This document shows positions 1 to 5,935 of a DNA stretch of 8,132 nt, piece by piece (the stretch's first letter is position 1; every line of letters begins with the position of its first letter). Where the stretch lies: contig JASHRR010000490.1 of the NCBI GenBank assembly GCA_030037185.1, forward strand, positions 1 to 8,132, given 5' to 3'. Below the pieces are notes generated by a model. That model worked only from the letters and a program-made list of their open reading frames with translations, was not told the DNA's origin and did no database searches. The position numbers and the translations under genes were made by a program. The DNA comes from Xanthobacteraceae bacterium (GTDB taxonomy: Bacteria > Pseudomonadota > Alphaproteobacteria > Rhizobiales > Xanthobacteraceae).

Positions 1-421
1 GCCCCATGCGCATATCGAGCGGTCCGTCGTGCCGGAACGAGAAGCCGCGCTCAGGCGTATCGAGCTGCATCGACGACACGCCAAGGTCGAGCAGCACCCC
101 ATCGGCCGCAGCGACCCCCAGCCCGGATGCGATGGTGTCGAGCGCGCCGAACCGGCCTTGGACCAAGATGAGGCGACCACCGGCGGCCTCGACCGTGGGC
201 CGGCCGGCCGCAACCGCATTCAGATCGCGATCGATGCCGATCACCCGGGCATCGGCCGCACTGAGGATCGCAACCGCATGGCCGCCGGCTCCGAAGGTCG
301 CGTCGATATAGACGCCGCCATCACGGGGGGCAACGTAATCGATCGCTTGGCGCAGCAGCACGGGCACATGCGGGGTTAACCCGGCGTACGCCGGCGGCGG
401 CGGGTGGGTGCGCGCGATCAT
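1..421 (-). CDS. rsmH: 16S rRNA (cytosine(1402)-N(4))-methyltransferase RsmH, N-terminal part (3' end beyond window)
   Basis: RsmH (MraW) uses S-adenosylmethionine to methylate N4 of C1402 in the 30S decoding centre; it is cytoplasmic and its gene normally heads the division/cell-wall (dcw) cluster. About 140 codons are visible of a protein usually a little over 300 residues. Residues 18-23 read HVPVLL, the usual family opening; 40-48 read DATFGAGGH (SAM motif I), 60-66 VIGIDRD (motif II). Then come [15 protein letters not shown] and [16 protein letters not shown], both near-diagnostic. The ATG at 421 is chosen because GGAG (430-433) lies 8 nt upstream; it adds a proline-rich leader (HPPPP). 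A GTG at residue 19 falls inside the conserved HVPVLL and is unlikely to be the start. The gene diverges from the amidase at 699. No mraZ precedes it. Family identity is near certain. Confidence 0.96.
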   Translation of the reverse strand, partial: MIARTHPPPPAYAGLTPHVPVLLRQAIDYVAPRDGGVYIDATFGAGGHAVAILSAADARVIGIDRDLNAVAAGRPTVEAAGGRLILVQGRFGALDTIASGLGVAAADGVLLDLGVSSMQLDTPERGFSFRHDGPLDMRMG

Positions 422-698
422 CTCCGGGACTCCGCGTTGTCGGCAATTAACAACTTAAACTTAAGGAAACGTTGCCGCTGGGCCGATACGGATCGTGCGC
501 CTCACCGACATCTTGCCAATACAAACTGCTTGCGTCGGCGATGCTCGCCATTGCGGATGCTGCTCGCTTGCGGGATCTATCGTCTGGATATGAATTTTCC
601 TGCCCAACCCAGGTGCGGCGCTGCCGCATTTGTCCTCGAAACCGTGATGGCCTATGTGAACTGCAACGTTGCCATGTCCACAGCAGCAAACTGGCCCG
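422..698. promoter_or_regulatory. Divergent intergenic region between rsmH and the amidase gene
   Basis: These 277 bases carry no convincing gene; open frames here lack recognisable motifs and an internal ribosome binding site. The region must hold the promoters of rsmH (leftward) and of the amidase (rightward). On the rsmH side, 447-464 is an AT-rich island with three TTAA words (447-450, 455-458, 461-464); read leftward it contains the tandem hexamer TTAAGTTTAAGT. On the amidase side, GCTCGC plus TTGCGG occurs twice (543-556 with 2 nt between, and 562-573 without). I cannot assign a strong -35/-10 pair to either direction. The length (277 bp) leaves no room for a normal mraZ gene of roughly 450 bp. 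No RNase P RNA core was recognised here, although I could not run a structural search. Confidence 0.5.
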
Positions 699-1451
699 AT
701 GCAGGAATTCACCGCCGATTCGGCCTTGGTCAGCCGGGTCAAGCCGTCGCCCAACCAGGACGAGCGGCTGCTTGCGGCCGACATTGTGTTGCTCCACTAC
801 ACCGGCATGGCGTGCACCTCCGCCGCCGTCGAACGGTTGTGCGATCCTGCCGCCAAGGTATCTTCGCATTACGTCGTGGAAGAGGACGGAAACATCGTTC
901 AGCTCGTGGCGGAGGCGCGCCGCGCCTGGCACGCGGGCAGGTCGTCATGGGAAGGTGTAAGCGACATCAACTCGCGCAGCATCGGCATCGAGATTGCTAA
1001 TCCGGGTCACAGTTTCGGATATCCGGATTTTCCGCAAGCCCAGATCGCCGCAGTGATCGCGCTGTGTCGCGATATCGTGGTGCGCTATGGTATTCGCCCC
1101 GACCGCGTGTTGGCGCATTCCGATGTGGCCCCGCAGCGCAAGCTCGACCCCGGCGAAAAATTCCCGTGGGGACAGTTGCACCGCGCCGGGGTGGGCGCGT
1201 GGGTTGCGCCGCCGCCGCCCGGTTCCGGCGCTGTCCTAGCGCTGGGCGACCGCGGCCTCGAAGTGTTTGAGTTGCAGGCCGCGCTGCGGGACTATGGCTA
1301 CGGGATCGAGGCAACCGGCGTTTACGACGAGCTGACTGAAGCTGTGGTGGTGGCATTTCAGCGCCACTTTCGTCCGAATTGTGTTGATGGCCACGCTGAC
1401 GCGTCGACAAGCGAAACCCTGGGGGCGCTGCTGGCTGCCCGCGACGGGTGA
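699..1451 (+). CDS. N-acetylmuramoyl-L-alanine amidase, AmpD/AmiD type, with C-terminal peptidoglycan-binding domain
   Basis: Zinc amidase (Amidase_2 family) that cuts the bond between N-acetylmuramic acid and the stem peptide, in wall turnover or muropeptide recycling. In the 250-residue product the zinc ligands by analogy with AmpD are H33 (LLHYTGM), H140 (LAHSDVAP) and D150 (RKLDPG); E98 (IGIEIAN) and K148 are the catalytic partners. A proline-rich linker (APPPPG) leads to a PG_binding_1 domain at about 185-248, with the LQAALRDYGY, TGVYDELT and VVVAFQRHF pattern. The start is uncertain: an in-frame TTG at 669 adds ten residues, but neither start has a clear ribosome binding site, so the ATG is preferred. 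No signal peptide or lipobox is visible from either start, so it may act in the cytoplasm like AmpD, odd for a protein with a wall-binding domain. It is convergent with the gene ending at 1490. Confidence 0.92.
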   Translation: MQEFTADSALVSRVKPSPNQDERLLAADIVLLHYTGMACTSAAVERLCDPAAKVSSHYVVEEDGNIVQLVAEARRAWHAGRSSWEGVSDINSRSIGIEIANPGHSFGYPDFPQAQIAAVIALCRDIVVRYGIRPDRVLAHSDVAPQRKLDPGEKFPWGQLHRAGVGAWVAPPPPGSGAVLALGDRGLEVFELQAALRDYGYGIEATGVYDELTEAVVVAFQRHFRPNCVDGHADASTSETLGALLAARDG

Positions 1452-1476
1452 GGATTGCGCCGCTTGAGTCTTCGCC

Positions 1477-1500
1477 CGGCACGCCGCAACTATTGTGCCG
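1477..1500. terminator. Weak hairpin between convergent genes
   Basis: CGGCAC (1477-1482) and GTGCCG (1495-1500) can form a 6-bp stem with a 12-nt loop. It sits in the 38-bp gap between the amidase stop and the stop of the convergent small gene and overlaps the latter's last codons. There is no T-run on either side, so it is at best a weak bidirectional terminator. Confidence 0.22.
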
Positions 1501-1708
1501 ATTCGGGTTCCTCGTCGCTTTCCAGCGTCGCCTGCACGAATGCCAGGGAGGCGGTGTTGACGATCACATCCTCGTTCGAGGATTGCCTGAATTTGACCAG
1601 AGGCAATGATATCTCGACGACCTCACAGTTATCATAGTCGGCGAGCATGCCCCCTTCCTCGCCGTCTTCCCACATTCGGATCGTATAGCTCTTGCCGATT
1701 TCGAACAT
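1490..1708 (-). CDS. Small conserved-looking acidic protein, unknown function (72 aa)
   Basis: I do not recognise a named domain. The product starts MFEIGKSYTIRMWEDGEEGG, is acidic (clusters of E and D, tail ESDEEPESAQ) and has alternating hydrophobic stretches (CEVVEISLPLVKF, VIVNTASLAFVQATL) that suggest a small all-beta fold. No signal peptide or membrane segment is seen, so it is probably cytoplasmic. It lies 12 bp downstream of the sulfurtransferase gene on the same strand. The upstream stop codon TGA is part of the string TGAGGG, which serves as its ribosome binding site about 10 nt before the ATG, so translation is probably coupled. Reality as a gene is supported by the site, the spacing and protein-like composition. 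Function is unknown; a role with the sulfurtransferase is inference from position only. Confidence 0.75.
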   Translation of the reverse strand: MFEIGKSYTIRMWEDGEEGGMLADYDNCEVVEISLPLVKFRQSSNEDVIVNTASLAFVQATLESDEEPESAQ

Positions 1709-1720
1709 CGCTCGTTTCCC

Positions 1721-2143
1721 TCAGGCGCTCGGCCCCAGGGCGCGTTCCATCACGGCAGTCATGTCGTAGCCGGCCGCGCGCGCACGCTCAAGAATCTCCG
1801 GCGTCGGCCGCTTGTCGGCCTCCGACAGGCACCAGAGCGCCGTGCAGCGCGTCCCTGACCGGCAGTAGGCCAGCACCGGCTTTGGTAATTCCGCCATCAG
1901 GGCGCCGAATGCGGTGGCATCGGCTTGCGTGACGCCTCCCGAACGCACGGGCTGCATGCGCCATTCCATGCCGGCGGCCTTGACGGCAGCTTCGATATCC
2001 TGGCAGCAGGGTTGGTCGGAGCTTTCGCCGTCGGGGCGATTGCAGATCACCGCACGGAATCCCGCCGCCGCGATCGCAGTCACGTCACCGGCGTGAATCT
2101 GTGGCGCGACCGAGAGCTCCTCAGTGATCTCGCGGATGTCCAT
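1721..2143 (-). CDS. TIGR01244/DUF442 family sulfurtransferase (beta-lactamase-hydrolase-like phosphatase fold)
   Basis: A 140-residue single-domain protein of the DUF442 family, related in fold to tyrosine phosphatases and with a rhodanese-like active loop. Family signatures are VICNRPDGE (residues 32-40) and the catalytic loop YCRSGTRC, with nucleophile C94 and R99 spaced C-X4-R as in this family rather than C-X5-R of true phosphatases. Position 100 is Cys where Ser is usual; C46 and C47 form a further CC pair. The C-terminus (PTPEILERARAAGYDM) is also typical. The same domain is fused to a persulfide-dioxygenase-like metallohydrolase in BLH proteins of sulfide-responsive operons; here it stands alone, with no partner hydrolase in the window. 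Start: ATG 2143 has GGGAGG 8 nt upstream. It is the first gene of a two-gene leftward unit, divergent from the Bug receptor. A sulfur-transfer role is likely; the substrate is unknown. Confidence 0.9.
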   Translation of the reverse strand: MDIREITEELSVAPQIHAGDVTAIAAAGFRAVICNRPDGESSDQPCCQDIEAAVKAAGMEWRMQPVRSGGVTQADATAFGALMAELPKPVLAYCRSGTRCTALWCLSEADKRPTPEILERARAAGYDMTAVMERALGPSA

Positions 2144-2164
2144 TGCCCTTGCCTCCCGCCCTTT

Positions 2165-2199
2165 GATCCGGCGACCGCGCCGGGATATTGGCCCGGATC
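2165..2199. promoter_or_regulatory. Inverted repeat in divergent promoter region
   Basis: GATCCGG (2165-2171) and CCGGATC (2193-2199) are exact reverse complements separated by 21 bp. They lie between the divergent sulfurtransferase and Bug receptor genes. A -10-like GATAAT follows at 2205-2210 without a good -35. This is a plausible operator for one or both directions, but such short GC-rich repeats also arise by chance. Confidence 0.28.
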
Positions 2200-2322
2200 G
2201 AGCGGATAATCAATTTCGGGTGCCGGGCCGCGGTCAATGGCGCGGCAGATGCCAAGCCGGTGCGTGGCGGGCTGCCGGCAATCTCGATATGCTGGCCGGA
2301 TGTCGAAGAGCAAGGCAAGCGC

Positions 2323-3303
2323 ATGACGCAAGATCGAACCACGGCAGCCTGGTGCTCCCTCGCGGCATTGCTGCTGATGCTGGCGCCGAGCGTGCGGGCC
2401 CAGGATTGGCCGACGCGGCCGATCAAGATCGTCACCCCGCTGGCGGCTGGCGGCGCCGCCGATGTGATCGGCCACGCAGTTGGTGATGCGTTGACGGCCG
2501 CGACCAAGTTGCCGGTGATCATCGACAATCGGCCCGGCGGCGGCGGCACCCTGGCGGCCGTGACGGTCGCGCGGGCCGAACCGGACGGCACCACGCTGCT
2601 GCTCGGCACCGCGGCCGCCCTCAACGTGGCACCGGTGCTCTCCAAGAATTTTCCGGCCGATCTCGTCGGCAGCCTGACGCCGCTGACACTCGCAGTCGAA
2701 TTGCCCATGTGCCTTGTGGTTAACAAGTCGCTTCCCGTGAACAACATCACGGAATTGATCGCCTATGTGAAAGCCAATCCCGGCAAGCTGGCATTCGGAA
2801 GCTCGGGCGCCAATACGGTCCATCACATCGCCGGCGAGTTCCTCAAAATCCGGGCTGGCCTCGATATGGTGCACGTCCCCTATCGCGGCGGCAGCCCGGC
2901 GATGACCGACCTTTTGTCCGGGCAGATTCCCATCCTGTTCGCAACCCTTTCCACCGCCATTCCGTTCATCGACAGCGGTGCCGTCAAGGTCATCGGTATG
3001 GTGGAAGGCAAGCGGTCGCGCAGCCGGCCCAACATTCCGACCATCGCAGAGGGGCTGCCGGGCTATGCGATGCCGCAGTCCTGGGTGGGCTTTCTTGGAC
3101 CGGCGGGGATGTCGCCGGCGCTGGTGGCGCGCATGAATGGTGAGCTGGTTGCCGCCATTTCGTCGCCCAAGACCCGCAAAACCCTCGAGGACAACGGGTT
3201 CGAAGTGATGACCAGCACGCCCGAGGAGTTCGCGAACGTCATCAAGGAGAGCCTCGTGCGCTATCGCAAGATCACAGCGGAAGCGGGAATCGAAGCCCAG
3301 TAG
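2323..3303 (+). CDS. Tripartite tricarboxylate transporter substrate-binding protein (Bug/TctC family)
   Basis: Periplasmic receptor of the Bug family, which captures small carboxylates, aromatic acids, amides or similar solutes. The 326-residue product has the usual family length. It begins with a signal peptide: a short polar N-terminus, hydrophobic core LAALLLMLAP and cleavage after SVRA, giving mature QDWPTRPIKIV. Family motifs follow: PLAAGGAADVIGHAVG, VIIDNRPGGGGTLA (first ligand loop), VHVPYRGGSPAMTDLLSGQI (second loop), NIPTIAEGLPGY and SWVGFLGPAGMSPALVARMN. The frame is open upstream to 2188, but ATG 2323 is chosen because the signal peptide begins there and an AAGG lies 8 nt ahead; the extension would bury it. 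Its TctA and TctB membrane partners are not in the window. The FAD oxidoreductase starts 8 bp after its stop, so the two are probably co-transcribed. The ligand cannot be read from sequence. Confidence 0.94.
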   Translation: MTQDRTTAAWCSLAALLLMLAPSVRAQDWPTRPIKIVTPLAAGGAADVIGHAVGDALTAATKLPVIIDNRPGGGGTLAAVTVARAEPDGTTLLLGTAAALNVAPVLSKNFPADLVGSLTPLTLAVELPMCLVVNKSLPVNNITELIAYVKANPGKLAFGSSGANTVHHIAGEFLKIRAGLDMVHVPYRGGSPAMTDLLSGQIPILFATLSTAIPFIDSGAVKVIGMVEGKRSRSRPNIPTIAEGLPGYAMPQSWVGFLGPAGMSPALVARMNGELVAAISSPKTRKTLEDNGFEVMTSTPEEFANVIKESLVRYRKITAEAGIEAQ

Positions 3304-3311
3304 CGGTTGCC

Positions 3312-4712
3312 ATGCAAACCTACCGGCTCACGCGCGACATCCCGGTCGAGGATGACTACGACGTCCTGGTCGCCGGCGGTGGCCCGGCCGGCAGCGCTGC
3401 CGCGATCTGTGCCGCCCGCCTCGGCGCAAAGGTGCTGCTCGTTGAAGCGACCGGCTGCCTCGGCGGCATGGGAACATCGGGCCTGGTGTCGACCTTCGGG
3501 CCGATTTCGGACGGCGAGCGCATGCTGGTCGGCGGGTTCATGCGCGAATTGGTACTGGCAATGTACCAGCGCAAATGCCTCGGGCCGCATGTGGTGCCGG
3601 AATTCCTCCACCGCCAGCTCAACCGTTGGGTGCCCTTCATGCCTGAGGCTCTGAAGCGCCTGCTCGACGAGATGGCGCACGATGCCGGCGTCGAAGTGCG
3701 CTTCTTCACACGCGTGATCGATGCCGAAGCGAAGGACCGCCGCCTTGAAGGTGCGCTCGTCAGCAACGTGGAGGGCTATCGCTTCATCCGCGCCAAGACC
3801 TTCATCGATGCGACCGGCGATGCCGCGCTGTCGGATCTCGCCGGGGCGGACTGCAAGGTCATCCTGCGCGACATCGACGCGGTCGCGCCCAGCACCCTGT
3901 GCTCGCTTTTCGCCGGCATGAACTGGGACCATCCGGCCTATGGCGACGATTGGCGCGGCATCGACAAGGTCAAGGCGTTCGCCAAGACGCAGCTTCACCA
4001 GGCGATTGCCGATGGGCACTTCTCGCAGCCGGACAGGTTCATGCCCGGCATGAACAAGATCGGCAGGCGCGCGGCTCAGCTCAACGGCGGCCACATCTTC
4101 AATCTCAACGGGCTGTCGGTGCGTTCGCTGTCCGACGGCATGATGGCGGGACGCAGACTGGCGGTCGAATATCTCGAGTTCTTTCGCAAATACGTGCCGG
4201 GCTGCGAGGAACTGGAACTCGTCACCACGGCCCCCGTCATGGGGGTGCGCGACAGCCGCCGCATCGTCGGCGAATTCGAACTCACCATCGAGGACTTCAA
4301 GTCCGCCCGCCAGTTCCCGGATCAGGTCGCCGTCTACAACCGGCCGACCGACGTCCACCCGACGGACACCTCCGAGAAGGAATATCAGCGTTTCCTGCAC
4401 GACTTCGAGGGCTTCCACGGCCTTGGCGAGGGCGATTGCCTCGGCATCCCCTATGGCATCCTGGTGCCTAGGGGCTGGACCAACCTATGGGTCGCAGGGC
4501 GCTGCCATTCGAGCGACACCAAGGTGCACGGTTCGATACGCGCCCAATCGGCCGCCTATATGATGGGCCAGGCCGCCGCGACCGCGGCCGTGCAGTCGAT
4601 CCGGACCGGCGAACCGGCTTGCGATCTCGACACCGAACAGCTTGTCATCACGCTGCGCGCCGCCGGCGCCTATCTGCCGCAGCGAGAATTGAGCAGGACA
4701 ATGACGCGGTAA
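3312..4712 (+). CDS. FAD-dependent oxidoreductase (FAD_oxidored family, PF12831 type)
   Basis: A 466-residue flavoprotein. A Rossmann dinucleotide motif sits at residues 17-45 (DVLVAGGGPAGSAAAICAAR..., with E45 ending the second strand). LGGMGTSGLVSTFGP follows, typical of this family. FIDATGDAALSDLAG is the second FAD-contact segment, and PVMGVRDSRRIVGEFELTIEDF plus GRCHSSDTKVHGSIRAQSAAYMMGQAAATAA are the conserved C-terminal parts. There is no signal peptide or membrane segment, so it is a soluble cytoplasmic enzyme. It follows the receptor gene by 8 bp and has only a weak ribosome binding site, which suggests translational coupling. The family oxidises or reduces varied small organic molecules; neither substrate nor electron acceptor can be read here. 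The context suggests it acts on the compound imported with help of the upstream receptor. Annotation as a specific dehydrogenase would be over-reach. Confidence 0.9.
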   Translation: MQTYRLTRDIPVEDDYDVLVAGGGPAGSAAAICAARLGAKVLLVEATGCLGGMGTSGLVSTFGPISDGERMLVGGFMRELVLAMYQRKCLGPHVVPEFLHRQLNRWVPFMPEALKRLLDEMAHDAGVEVRFFTRVIDAEAKDRRLEGALVSNVEGYRFIRAKTFIDATGDAALSDLAGADCKVILRDIDAVAPSTLCSLFAGMNWDHPAYGDDWRGIDKVKAFAKTQLHQAIADGHFSQPDRFMPGMNKIGRRAAQLNGGHIFNLNGLSVRSLSDGMMAGRRLAVEYLEFFRKYVPGCEELELVTTAPVMGVRDSRRIVGEFELTIEDFKSARQFPDQVAVYNRPTDVHPTDTSEKEYQRFLHDFEGFHGLGEGDCLGIPYGILVPRGWTNLWVAGRCHSSDTKVHGSIRAQSAAYMMGQAAATAAVQSIRTGEPACDLDTEQLVITLRAAGAYLPQRELSRTMTR

Positions 4713-4775
4713 CCCGTCCCCGCGCCTGACACTTGCTTCGCGCTTCCTCCCCCACTAAGGCAGGGGCTCCCGCGC

Positions 4776-4788
4776 GGAGGTGCCGGTG
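4776..4788 (+). promoter_or_regulatory. Ribosome binding site fixing the nadQ start
   Basis: GGAGG at 4776-4780 lies 5 nt before the GTG at 4786. An earlier in-frame GTG at 4780 overlaps the GGAGG itself and so cannot be served by it. The later GTG is therefore the better start. Confidence 0.65.
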
Positions 4789-5733
4789 AGGGCCAACCCC
4801 GACCACAACGCCGTCCCGATCGACCTGACAGCCGTGATCGTCGCCGTCACCGGTGACGAGCCGCGTGTCCTTACGATCCATGACGCCGATCACGACACCG
4901 AGGCGCTGCCCACCGGCCCGTTCGAGTCGGGCCATCGGACGCTGCAAATCGGCATACGATCTTGGGTCGAGCGCCAGACCCATCATCCGCTTGGCTATAT
5001 CGAGCAGCTGTACACCTTCGCGGACCGCGATCGTACCCGCGACGGCGCCGGTAAGCGGCTGGTTTCGATCAGCTATCTCGGACTGACCCGGGAGGGGCAC
5101 GCGGCCGGCGAGCGCGATCCGCGCTGGCAGAGCTGGTACCGGTTCTTTCCTTGGGAGGACTGGCGCTCCGGACCGCCGGTTGTCGTCGGGCGGACCATCG
5201 CGTCCCGCCTGCGCGCGTGGGCGAAAAGCGCCGACGATGGCACGACGCGACGCGAGCGCAAGAACCGCATCGAGATTGCGTTTGCCTTGTCGGGCCGCCC
5301 GTGGAACGAGGAACTCACGCTGCAGCGCTATGAGCTTGTCTACGAGGCGGGGCTGGTTGCCGAGGCAAAGCGCGGCGGACAGGTCATCGACCCGCTGCCG
5401 GGGGCGCCGATGATGCATGACCATCGCCGCATCCTGGCAACCGGCATCGCCCGGCTGCGGGCAAAGATCAAATACCGCCCCGTCGTGTTCGAGCTGATGC
5501 CCGACAGCTTCACATTGCTGGCGCTGCAGCGCAGCGTCGAGGCCCTCGCTGGACAGCGGCTCCACAAGCAGAATTTCCGCAGGCTGATCGATCAGCAGGG
5601 CCTGGTCGAGGATACCGGCGAGGTGGCGATGCAGACGGGCGGCCGTCCGGCCAAGCTGGTCAGGTTCCGTCGCGAGGTACTGCTTGAGCGAGCGGTCGCC
5701 GGCACCAAGCTGCCGCTGTCCCGTGCGGTGTGA
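4786..5733 (+). CDS. nadQ: NadQ-type NAD biosynthesis regulator (degenerate Nudix domain plus winged helix-turn-helix)
   Basis: A 315-residue cytoplasmic DNA-binding protein of the Nudix-related regulator group (NrtR-like, COG4111). Residues 12-80 form the start of a Nudix fold; LPTGPFESG (41-49) and RSWVERQT (58-65) occupy the place of the Nudix box but lack the RExxEE catalytic residues, so it should bind rather than hydrolyse a nucleotide effector. GYIEQLYTFAD is a strong family signature, as is NEELTLQRYELVYEAGLVAEA. Residues 223-296 resemble the NrtR winged helix: IKYRPVVFELMPDSFTL, LHKQNFRRLIDQQGLVEDTGE and GRPAKLVRFR. It stands 202 bp upstream of nadA on the same strand, which fits the known alphaproteobacterial role of NadQ as repressor of de novo NAD synthesis. 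No matching dyad is visible upstream of its own start, so autoregulation is not evident. The 73-bp gap after the oxidoreductase gene shows no clear promoter. Confidence 0.87.
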   Translation: MRANPDHNAVPIDLTAVIVAVTGDEPRVLTIHDADHDTEALPTGPFESGHRTLQIGIRSWVERQTHHPLGYIEQLYTFADRDRTRDGAGKRLVSISYLGLTREGHAAGERDPRWQSWYRFFPWEDWRSGPPVVVGRTIASRLRAWAKSADDGTTRRERKNRIEIAFALSGRPWNEELTLQRYELVYEAGLVAEAKRGGQVIDPLPGAPMMHDHRRILATGIARLRAKIKYRPVVFELMPDSFTLLALQRSVEALAGQRLHKQNFRRLIDQQGLVEDTGEVAMQTGGRPAKLVRFRREVLLERAVAGTKLPLSRAV

Positions 5734-5737
5734 GCGG

Positions 5738-5757
5738 CCCGGCGCGATCGCCCCGGG
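5738..5757 (+). terminator. GC-rich hairpin just after nadQ
   Basis: Five bases after the nadQ stop, GGCG (5741-5744) pairs with CGCC (5749-5752) around a CGAT loop. The stem extends by CCC (5738-5740) with GGG (5755-5757) across a 2-nt bulge. No T-run follows, so termination is possible but not assured. Confidence 0.3.
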
Positions 5758-5834
5758 GGTCTGCTTGACGCCGGTCCCGGCAAGCGGCAGGGGAGGTGGC
5801 GGACGGATGGGACGCATCCCGGATGGCCGCAGGC

Positions 5835-5863
5835 TTGACACCGCGAAGTTCTGCTCACATCTA
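5835..5863 (+). promoter_or_regulatory. Candidate nadA promoter
   Basis: A perfect -35 hexamer TTGACA (5835-5840) is followed, at 17-bp spacing, by a weak -10 CATCTA (5858-5863). Transcription would start near 5870, giving a leader of about 65 nt before nadA. The -10 lies inside the first TGCTC-N5-TAGCA dyad, as expected for a repressed promoter. The -10 match is poor, so the exact position is uncertain. Confidence 0.42.
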
Positions 5864-5866
5864 GCA
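5852..5866. promoter_or_regulatory. Putative NadQ operator 1 (TGCTC-N5-TAGCA)
   Basis: The sequence TGCTCACATCTAGCA is a near-palindrome with half-sites TGCTC and TAGCA separated by 5 bp. It matches the architecture of the second site at 5905-5919 and overlaps the candidate -10 of nadA. Assignment to NadQ rests on the adjacent regulator gene and on the pairing of the two sites, not on a motif search. Confidence 0.5.
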
Positions 5867-5904
5867 TAACACGGCCAAGTGGGGGCACGCACGCGTCATA
5901 GTAA

Positions 5905-5919
5905 TGCTCTAGATGAGCA
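5905..5919. promoter_or_regulatory. Putative NadQ operator 2 (TGCTC-N5-GAGCA)
   Basis: TGCTCTAGATGAGCA has perfect 5-bp arms (TGCTC/GAGCA) around TAGAT. It ends 16 bp before the nadA start codon and lies downstream of the candidate promoter. Its centre is 53 bp from that of operator 1, about five DNA turns. A bound protein here could block elongation or join with operator 1. Confidence 0.55.
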
Positions 5920-5935
5920 CAAAAAGGGGTGAAGC

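Noticed and set aside
447..464. Canonical CtrA box upstream of rsmH
   Set aside because: The TTAA words are spaced by 4, 2 and 10 bp, not the 7 bp of the classic site. Kept only as an AT-rich candidate element.
422..698. RNase P RNA gene, sometimes found near this locus in relatives
   Set aside because: The gap is shorter than a normal rnpB (about 350-400 nt) and I saw none of its conserved core sequence on either strand.
447..932. Leftward open frame of 161 codons opposite the amidase and its upstream region
   Set aside because: It covers the amidase N-terminus on the other strand, has no ribosome binding site and no recognisable motif, and does not resemble MraZ. The amidase frame carries the zinc-site motifs.
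2080..2874. Long leftward open frame (264 codons) across the Bug receptor start region
   Set aside because: The product is low-complexity and Arg/His/Gly-rich, as expected for the antisense of GC-rich coding DNA. The rightward frame has a signal peptide and family motifs.
3261..4418. Leftward open frame of 385 codons inside the FAD oxidoreductase gene
   Set aside because: It is antisense to a gene with clear FAD motifs, its composition is rich in A, R, H and E with no domain pattern, and such long antisense frames are common at high GC.
4713..4785. Promoter or terminator between the oxidoreductase and nadQ
   Set aside because: Only short GC-rich pairings (for example the 8-bp palindrome CCGCGCGG) and no -35/-10 pair or T-run were found; the ribosome binding site is the only supportable signal.
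4648..5892. Leftward open frame of 414 codons opposite nadQ
   Set aside because: The rightward frame matches the Nudix-related regulator family along its length; the antisense product has no recognisable domain and crosses two gene boundaries and the nadA promoter.
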